From Undaria pinnatifida (Eukaryota; Sar; Phaeophyceae; Laminariales; Alariaceae): DNA of 64,000 nucleotides. The notes beneath the pieces were generated by a model. The model saw only the letters and a list, made by a program, of their open reading frames with translations. It was not told the DNA's origin and did no database searches. The position numbers and the translations under genes are program-made. The stretch spans positions 10,799,022-10,863,021 of the forward strand of contig JABAKD010000004.1 in assembly GCA_012845835.1 (NCBI GenBank), in the 5' to 3' direction. Of the stretch, positions 57,592 through 64,000 are shown one piece after another; position 1 is the first letter of the stretch, and each line of letters opens with the position of its first letter.

Positions 57592-58911
57592 ACACCCCCT
57601 CAGGAACCTTTGCCATGTTCTCAGCCCACAAAATCTTAGCAGAAAAAAATACCAAACATATTGCCATGTTTGAGTGACGTGGTCCACACAGTTTTCTCGG
57701 TTTTCAAAAACGCGCGGCGAAGAAGCCGCGCTCGGGTCGGAACCTTAACCTAAGTAAGGATTAGCGTTGGGGTTGGGTTGGGTCGACGCCCTCTCGCGAT
57801 TTGCAAAAACACAAAAACGCGAAAAAAAACATCCTGAAAACGTCTTACGAAGTGAAATAAATTATGTTTTTCGTACCTGGTACGAGTTATGGGTCAAAAA
57901 CCGGTGAAGGGCGCATTTCCCACGAGGGCAAATGCACCATCCGGAAAGCTTTGTGACACAGACCTCAGAAGTTCTCCTGCGAGTACCCAATAGTACAGGT
58001 ACTCGCAGCTATTTCCTCTCTATATACTCAACACGACCACCGATGAACAGCTGCTCGTCATTGCTTCCATCAGCTACGCACCGAAGTAGCGGGCGGTTGG
58101 CAACAACGCTACGTTACGCGCAAAACTAACCCCCCCGAGACAACAACCCAATCGAACGCGACTGATCTACAGGCCTACAGTAGCTTCCGAGCCGCCATCC
58201 GAACCTGTATCGCCCCTACCGAACAACGCCTTCGCCCTTTAACCCTTTGAGCACCGCACTCCTGAAGTGGGGGTAAACTACTTGGGATTAGAATAGGAAA
58301 ACTTTTGGAGTTGGAGAATTCCTCGCACATTATATATTTCTCCCTCCCTAGACGGAATATGGATCCGAGGTCACTAGGCAGGGTCTTCTCCCCCCTCCCC
58401 ACTACGATACGCGCCTTCATTTTTTATCGCGAGAAAAATTCAGCAATTCTCATGAAAAAAACAAATAATTCGAGTCGTTTTTTTCCCGTCTCCAAAAACG
58501 TGTGGTGCAGTTCTCACGGGCTAAAAAGCGAAAAAAAAAAGGGCAAAAAAGGACGGTCGACGCGTCGAGCGAAACGAGATGAAAGACGCCAACAACAACA
58601 ACAACAACAACACGCCTCCAGTAGCTTCATCATGAAGCCATCAACTCGGCATGAAGCCTCTCCTTTCATAAGCGTTGGAAGCTGGAAATGGTACGGGCTA
58701 CTGCTTTGATGCTGCTGCTGCCGCTATTGCCGCTGCCGTCGCCGCCGCTGCTGCTTGCTATTGCTGCCACTGCCTATCTTGCTACTGCTGCTGCCGCTGC
58801 TGCTGCTGCTGCTGCTGCCGATGCTGCTGTTACTGTTGCCTCCGCTGCTGCTTCTAACTACAGTTGCTGCCGCTGCTGCCTCCGCTGATGCTGCTGCCGC
58901 CGACGCTGTCG

Positions 58912-58965
58912 ATGGTGGTGTTGGTGTTGGTGTTGGTGTTGGTGTTGGTGGAGGTGGTGGTGATG
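58912..58965 (+). repeat. GGTGTT hexamer repeat in the desulfurase 3' UTR
   Basis: Nearly perfect GTTGGT run immediately past the desulfurase stop; CA-rich in that gene's transcript. Confidence 0.88.
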
Positions 58966-58972
58966 CTACTGT

Positions 58973-59065
58973 CTACTCTTCGGCGGCGAAGAAAGACGGT
59001 TCACCCGCGACCAGCCCCGCCCCGCCTTCCATGCCCTTGAACATCTCCAACGTCGACTTCAATGC
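58973..59065 (-). CDS. SUFS: SufS last exon
   Basis: [20 protein letters not shown] and a short tail to FFAAEE, TAG. Acceptor CGTTGCAG. 30 residues plus stop. Confidence 0.88.
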   Translation of the reverse strand, partial: ALKSTLEMFKGMEGGAGLVAGEPSFFAAEE

Positions 59066-62000
59066 CTGCAACGGAGGCATCACGCCGGCAGTGTAGACGG
59101 GGGGGGGAGGTAGGGAAGAGCAACAGTGAGGGAAAAAAACGCGGGGACGATGGTAGTCGACTCGGAAAAGAGGGTGAAGCATTATTTTCTCAAAGCCTTT
59201 TGAAGCCGGACCTTAGCCACCAAAGCCACCAAAGACACAACAAGTGCGATGGCATCCACCGTCTTTCGTCAGCGCGCAGCAGTACGAGTGGGGTCATGTC
59301 GCTCGCCTTGTTGGTAGTATTGTAGTTCGGACTCGAAACGTACCGCCAATATCCGAGCGGACCGCGTTTGCTCCGAAATGGGGTCGACGCTGTAAACCGT
59401 CAGTTCCAGTTAACCGCTGCAGTACTGCAGCCAAGTTTCTAGGGACACACTACGTGGGATTAGCGTGTATCTGGTATCATTTTAGCAGCATCACGAGGGA
59501 TAAGTAACTCGCCCATAGACATAATCGGCCCGCTCGTGGTGTCCTTCGCATCAACCAGCAAAAAATCCGAGCAGCAAAACAACAAAGGTAAAACATGAGA
59601 ACGCGGCAAGCCATTACCATAAAGACAGCACACCATCAAAGGACAAAGATATAAACAACACAACATCGAAACAACAACGCGTCCAAAAAACATCAAAAAC
59701 ATAACAAGGTAGAAAACCACACAAAATGAAAGCATCAAAACATAAAATCATCAAAAAATATCACCACAGCAGACATAAACATCAAAACACAACAGCATCC
59801 AAAGCAACTACACCAGTTATACTCTTAGCGAGCACCAACACCGACAACAGCCAATGATGATGTCGTTGTCAAAACCAAGGGCAATGCCAATCACACTGTC
59901 AATGCCAAGGCCACTCGTCCATACCAACACCATCACGATACGATATATCAACACAAACACCAACAACACCAACACCAACAACCACAATAATGCCAACACC
60001 AACACCAACACCAACACCAACACCATCACCAACACCAACACCAACACCAACACCAACACCATCACCAACACCAACGCCAACACGATACGATATATCAACA
60101 CTACAGTAGCACCATCTCCAACGCCAACATCATCACCAATACCGACACTAACACCAACACCAACACCAACACCAACACCGCCAACACTACCCCACTAACA
60201 CCAACACTATCTCCAGCATCAACACCCCACTCTCACCCCTGCCCCCACCAACACCAACATCAACACCAACACCAACACCAACACACCCACCGCCACCAAC
60301 ACCTCAACACCCCCGCCGCCACCAACATCTCCACCCCAATCCATACCTCCGCCAACATCCCCACCAAAATTCACGCTCCCCAACCCGAACCCCACCCCAA
60401 TCACCACACCGCTAACATCCCTACCAAAAACCACGCTCCCTACCCCTAACCCCACCCCCCCGACCACACCGCCACCATCCTCCCCACCAAAACCATCACC
60501 ATCACCAACTCGCCTCGATGAAGCAGTCGACATCTTCCTTAGTGTTGTACAGGTAGAGGCTGGCCCTCAAGCTACCAGCCGCCCCTAGTTGACGATGTAA
60601 CGCCTGCGTACAATGGTGCCCCGCCCGGATCGCTACCCCTTCCTATAAACACCAACAACAAGCGTGGAACAGCAAAGGGAGGAGGGCGGAAGGACGTTTC
60701 AAAAAACTTTTACGAATTTCAAATACGTCAGCTAATAGGTTCGACCATTTGAGTGGTCGATCTCAATGTTTTGTAATGCACGAACAACTCAATACATAGT
60801 TGGGAACATATAGGAGAAAATTCAAATGCGGCAGCTGTGAGTCCAAGAGATTGAATGGTCGATACTCAGCGTTGCAAGCTAAGTGATATATCGGCCGCAC
60901 GTGTTTCATATCTCTCGTCATTTTTCCTCGTTCAGGATCCAACCCAACCCAACCCAACCCAACCCAAGCGCACGCCCCCCAATCCCTTGCCTGCTTCTTC
61001 AGCGAACAATGAGAGGTCGTGGGCGTGTACACGGCGACTGCCGAACATTGAGAGGGTTTCAATTGCTTCCGGTGGCGTATTCGGGTTGTGTACTGTACTA
61101 TTAATATGAGGCGGTTTACAGGGAAACGAACCTCAGACGCATGCTACGGTAGGGTTGCACCTTTTTTTTTTCTTCTGAGGCTCCTGACCACTTGAGGGCA
61201 TCTATACCTCAAACATACAAAAACTGAATGATTTCGAGAAACTGAAGTGCTCCCCGAATGAAAAGCAATCCCATGCAAAAACGTCGGTTGACGGTCTAGT
61301 TTTGTCCCGTCAAGGCCTCGCTAGAGACGTGATATACTGGTTTCAGCATGGAGCGGTCCTTGACGGTTGTCCGTCGAAAGTCAAGAGCGCCGTCAACCGA
61401 CATTTGACGGTATAGTCTGTCCCGTCACGGCCTCGTTAGACGTAATATACTGCTTTTAATACGAAGCGGTCGGTCCTTGACGGTTGTCCACCAACAGTCA
61501 AGAGTGCCGTCATTCGACATCTTTCATCCCATGGCCAAGGTAAACAACGAAAACATACGGCAAACCAAAACAAAAAATGAAAACAAACCCGGCGATTTGG
61601 GGATAAAGAGTCTCGTCTTTCAGTTTTTTTTTTCAGGCAATATGCTACCTCTATTGTTGCGAGCGTCCGCAGCCCCCCACCCCTCGCCACCCCACCCCTT
61701 GCCTGGTCAATGAAGAACGAGAGGTCGTGGGCGTGTACGTCGCGACTGTTGAACGCCACTAGCGGGTTTCGATTGGCTCCCGTGGCGTTTGGGGGTGGTC
61801 CGTACAAGTCGAGCCCCTCGACCTCCGAGAGCCGGTCCCAGAGGTACCTGAATCGGGAGAAAACACATACCATATATATGAAAAAAGACAGCAGACGGGG
61901 AATAAATGAACGTTAGCGACTGAAGGTCAAGAGAAAAAAAAACGGCTCGTTGTAACGCAATCGAGGTTACGCGTTAGTGCTGTACTTTTTAGTGCGGGTG

Positions 62001-63825
62001 GCCAGTTTAGTGGGGTAATTTTTAGTGCGGGGGCCCAATTTAGCGCTGTACTCTTTAGTGCGGGTGGCCAGTTTAGTGGGGTCATTTTTAGTGCGGGGGC
62101 CCAATTTAGTGTTGTACTCTTGAGCGGGGGTGGCCAGTTTAGTACGTTACTCTTCAGTTCGGGCGCCCAGTTTAGTGCGGTACTCTTTAGTGCGGGGGTC
62201 CATTTTAGTGCAGTTTTATTTAGTGCCGGGGGGCAGTTTAGTGCGGTACTTTCTAGTGCGGGGGGGCAGTTTAGTGCTGTAATCTTCAGTGCGGGGGCCC
62301 AGTTTAATGCGGTACTCTTTAGTGCGGGGGGTTAGCTTAGTGCGGCGAAAATTGCTTGTCACGAACTCATCCTGCCGAGTACCGCACAATAGCATCTTTC
62401 CATGTTTTGGGGTACCAGTTAGTGCCGGTAACGTCATTTCGTAAGGCGCCGCACTAAGGAAGAACCACGACCGCACACACGTCACGTTTGGAACCGGTAG
62501 ACAGACAGACGTACCGACAAACAGCAAGACAGAAAGAACGACCGACCGACCGACCGACCGAGGCAGACAGAAACACAGACACAAAAACACATACGGACGC
62601 ACACAGCCCCATGCCGCTGGCGATGAAAACAAACCAAGCAACACCTGGGGCCCACCAGAAACAAAATAATACCAACAAACCAACGAAAATGCCATGTATA
62701 AAAAACCACACAAAGGAAAAGAACCACAACGGCCCAGGTCAACCAAAAACAACAAGCAACAAAAAACAAACAACAGCACGCATCAGACTCCCAAGGCCAC
62801 CTCGTGCTCGTAGCGAGTGATTTCGTCCATCCCTATATCTGAAAGGTAATCACAAGCCGCCCGACGGCATAAAGTGATCACTCCCCCAACACACACGCTT
62901 CGCAACCCCCTCCCCCTAACCCCCCCCACCTCATAAAGGGGGCACCACCCCCCACACGCTTCGTAAAGCCCCCCCCCCCCCCCCCCCCCCCCGATCCCAA
63001 CTCTGGGTAACTTTGGGTACTGCAATTATTGTCTTCTTCTCGTTGTTATGCTGTGGCGGTACCCGAGATGGTGGTAGAGTTAGACAATATTGCACGGAAT
63101 GGAGAACCTCAACTCCGCGCAGACAATATCACGTAGTGCGCACATGGTAAGGAACCCACGAGGCAGTTGCACAGTAGTATCCTCATTGCGGTCTCTGGAA
63201 GTGGTCACACCAAACAAAGAAAAAACTACTTCGAAGATGTCACCCAGTACGCAAGAAAGTACACACACAAGGTGCGGAAATCCGACTCACAGGTGGTTCC
63301 AAGCAGTAACCAGCTCACCCGTCACGAGACTCGCCAAGGAACTCACGGCGCTTCGCGCTTGGTGCACGCGATGCCTGCCTGGTCGTTGAAAACCCGACGT
63401 GCTCCGTCCCGACATATTAGGGATGCCAGGGTCAACGGTCATAAGACTACAGACATGCACGACAATGAGCTCCCCCTCCCCCCCCCCCTCTCCCCCTTTC
63501 CCCTTCCCAACTCTCCCCCCCCCCCCAGAGACAGGTCGGCAAAATCCCGACATGCACCGTCCTGGCACTGTGGGGATGAGAGGGTCTATGGTCTCAAGAC
63601 TACGGCGATGCACGACAGCGACTACCCCTTCCCCCCACAGACTCACAAGGCCATCTCATGCTCGTATTTGGCGATGTTTTCCATCCCTATTGCCGAGAGG
63701 TAATCGCAAGCCGCTCCAAGACCAACAGCCTGGGCGATGGCGGGGGTCCCGGCCTCGAAGCGCGCAGGGGGCTCGGCAAAAGTGGAGTGCGTGAAGTATA
63801 CCTGGTCAATCATTTCGCCTCCACC
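58973..63825 (-). CDS. SUFS: Cysteine desulfurase, SufS/NifS-type (C-terminal part, 5' end outside window)
   Basis: PLP-dependent enzyme that converts cysteine to alanine and loads the sulfur on its active-site Cys for Fe–S cluster assembly; the SufS type is plastidial in algae and plants. Exons, 5' to 3': 63647–63825, 61703–61847, 60514–60642, 58973–59065 (stop TAG), 546 nt in consistent phase, 181 residues. Visible motifs: [53 protein letters not shown], and RAGHHC with the catalytic Cys in the position used by SufS. Ends with an [11 protein letters not shown] helix and a short Ala/Gly tail. Two of the three introns appear to start with GC. Decayed exon duplicates lie in two introns. The N-terminal PLP-Lys region and any transit peptide are outside the window, so plastid location is inference. 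Confidence 0.93.
59830..60335. repeat. ACCAAC-type minisatellite in SufS intron
   Basis: (ACCAAC)n, nearly perfect at 59995–60060, with a duplicated CACGATACGATATATCAACA segment (59933–59952, 60082–60101). GU-rich in the transcript. Confidence 0.92.
60514..60642 (-). CDS. SUFS: SufS exon with catalytic cysteine
   Basis: [20 protein letters not shown] to [15 protein letters not shown]; 43 codons. Acceptor TTTATAG; donor ATCGAG|GCGAGT, again GC, giving the family-typical [11 protein letters not shown] join. Confidence 0.92.
60960..61095 (-). pseudogene. Decayed duplicate of the SufS 61.8-kb exon (3' part)
   Basis: Matches 61703–61805 including GTACACGCCCACGACCTCTC and the AG|GCAAGG donor. It has an in-frame stop after ATGSN and a frameshift, and lacks the YLWDRL half. 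Confidence 0.82.
61283..61520 (+). repeat. Two-unit tandem repeat (about 110–120 bp)
   Basis: Units share TTGACGGT(C/A)TAG, TGTCCCGTCA(A/C)GGCCTCG, TATACTG and GGTCCTTGACGGTTGTCC. Related to the 55.3-kb minisatellite. Confidence 0.83.
61703..61847 (-). CDS. SUFS: SufS exon, small domain
   Basis: [19 protein letters not shown] to [12 protein letters not shown]. Acceptor GATTCAG; donor is GACCAG|GCAAGG, a GC donor, required to join [11 protein letters not shown] in frame. Confidence 0.9.
61970..62345 (+). repeat. Minisatellite, TTTAGTGCGG units
   Basis: About a dozen 20–42-bp units combining CAGTTTAGTGCGGTACTC and TTTAGTGCGGGGG, in a SufS intron. Confidence 0.9.
62795..62870 (-). pseudogene. 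Decayed duplicate of the SufS 63.7-kb exon (3' part)
   Basis: Reads [20 protein letters not shown], against [20 protein letters not shown] in the true exon. Roughly 80% identical by eye over about 75 bp. The donor GTGAGT is GGGAGT here, and the 5' half with RFEAGTP is absent. Confidence 0.82.
63180..63475 (-). mobile_element. Ty1/copia-like RNase H relic
   Basis: Minus strand: [16 protein letters not shown] near 63385–63430, then with frameshifts TCESDFRTL near 63270–63295. Order and spacing match copia RNase H (RRSTSGF ... EAEF). Confidence 0.5.
63540..63625 (-). mobile_element. Fragment of the copia-like repeat
   Basis: Minus strand [15 protein letters not shown], a second partial copy beside the one at 63180–63475. 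Confidence 0.45.
63647..63825 (-). CDS. SUFS: SufS exon with GGGEMI and RFEAGTP motifs
   Basis: Acceptor GGTAG|GGT, donor CTT|GTGAGT, phase 0 to 2. Flanked on both sides by copies of the copia-like repeat in opposite orientations. Confidence 0.92.
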
Positions 63826-63884
63826 CTACCATACGAAAAAAAAAAGACACGTAGGCGGCGTGTTGCGGGGTGGGGAGGGGTACT

Positions 63885-63995
63885 CATTTCATGCATGGTC
63901 GTAGTCGTTGGACCATAAACCCTCGCGTCCCTGCAACGCCGGGACGGAGCACGTCGTATTTTCACCGACGAGGCAGAAATTGGCGGGGGAGGTCC
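63885..63995 (+). mobile_element. Inverted copy of the copia-like repeat
   Basis: Plus strand NPRVPATPGRSTSYFHR; the DNA is the reverse complement of the 63.37–63.47 kb copy over about 100 bp and runs to the window edge. Confidence 0.55.
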
Positions 63996-64000
63996 CCCCC

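Larger units (their letters stand above)
54306..58972. other. 4.7-kb interval between the convergent CCZ1 and cysteine desulfurase genes
   Basis: Holds both 3' UTRs and no credible gene. Contains a minisatellite (55330–55710, related 56225–56400), dispersed element copies (55792–55940, 57020–57105), a TRIM (57204–57591) and GCTGCTGCC simple repeats (58700–58910). Confidence 0.7.

Noticed and set aside
1-64000. CRISPR arrays, operons or prokaryotic elements
   Set aside because: The tandem repeats have no regular spacer structure, and all real genes are spliced and eukaryotic in family.

Overview
The window is nuclear DNA from an intron-rich eukaryote. Exons are short to long, GC-rich and split by 0.1–5.7 kb introns packed with microsatellites, minisatellites and decayed repeats; proteins carry long homopolymer runs; there are no operons or ribosome binding sites. 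The style (dense introns, (ACCAAC)n arrays, TRIM and copia relics, a plastid-type SufS) fits a stramenopile such as a brown alga. The lineage is inference, not shown by a marker gene.

Three protein-coding genes can be reconstructed by hand from homology plus splice sites with matching reading phase. (1) 267–35989, minus strand: a giant chromatin-regulator gene. I resolve 24 exons with consistent phases, 12,636 nt of coding sequence, 4,212 residues, and the gene continues off the left edge. Domain order is AT-hook, DDT, bromodomain, PHD, bromodomain, PHD, WHIM1, AT-hook, WHIM2, which places it with the ISWI-partner DDT/WHIM superfamily (ACF1/BAZ, BPTF, Itc1). (2) 36460–54305, plus strand: CCZ1, the subunit that with MON1 forms the Rab7 guanine-nucleotide exchange factor. 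Exons 1–6 and the last four are placed; the middle (second longin domain) is only partly resolved. (3) 58973–63825, minus strand: the C-terminal 181 residues of a SufS/NifS-type cysteine desulfurase; its 5' part lies beyond the right edge.

Layout: genes 1 and 2 are divergent and share a 470-bp interval between start codons (35990–36459). Genes 2 and 3 converge across a 4.7-kb gene-free interval (54306–58972) that contains a TRIM-type mini LTR element and tandem repeats. The long introns (3.3–7.8 kb, 26.5–32.2 kb, 36.6–41.8 kb, 45.8–48.7 kb) hold only repeats and transposon remains. No tRNA, rRNA, CRISPR or prokaryotic feature was found.

Points most worth a second look: the DDT–BRD–PHD–BRD–PHD–WHIM architecture with a second bromodomain interrupted by about 340 residues; two GC–AG introns and two decayed exon duplicates in the cysteine desulfurase gene; a 388-bp TRIM with PBS, polypurine tract and target duplication; a 109-bp perfect-TIR MITE beside a partial exon duplication; and a consistent orientation of GU-rich repeats in introns but CA-rich repeats in exons.
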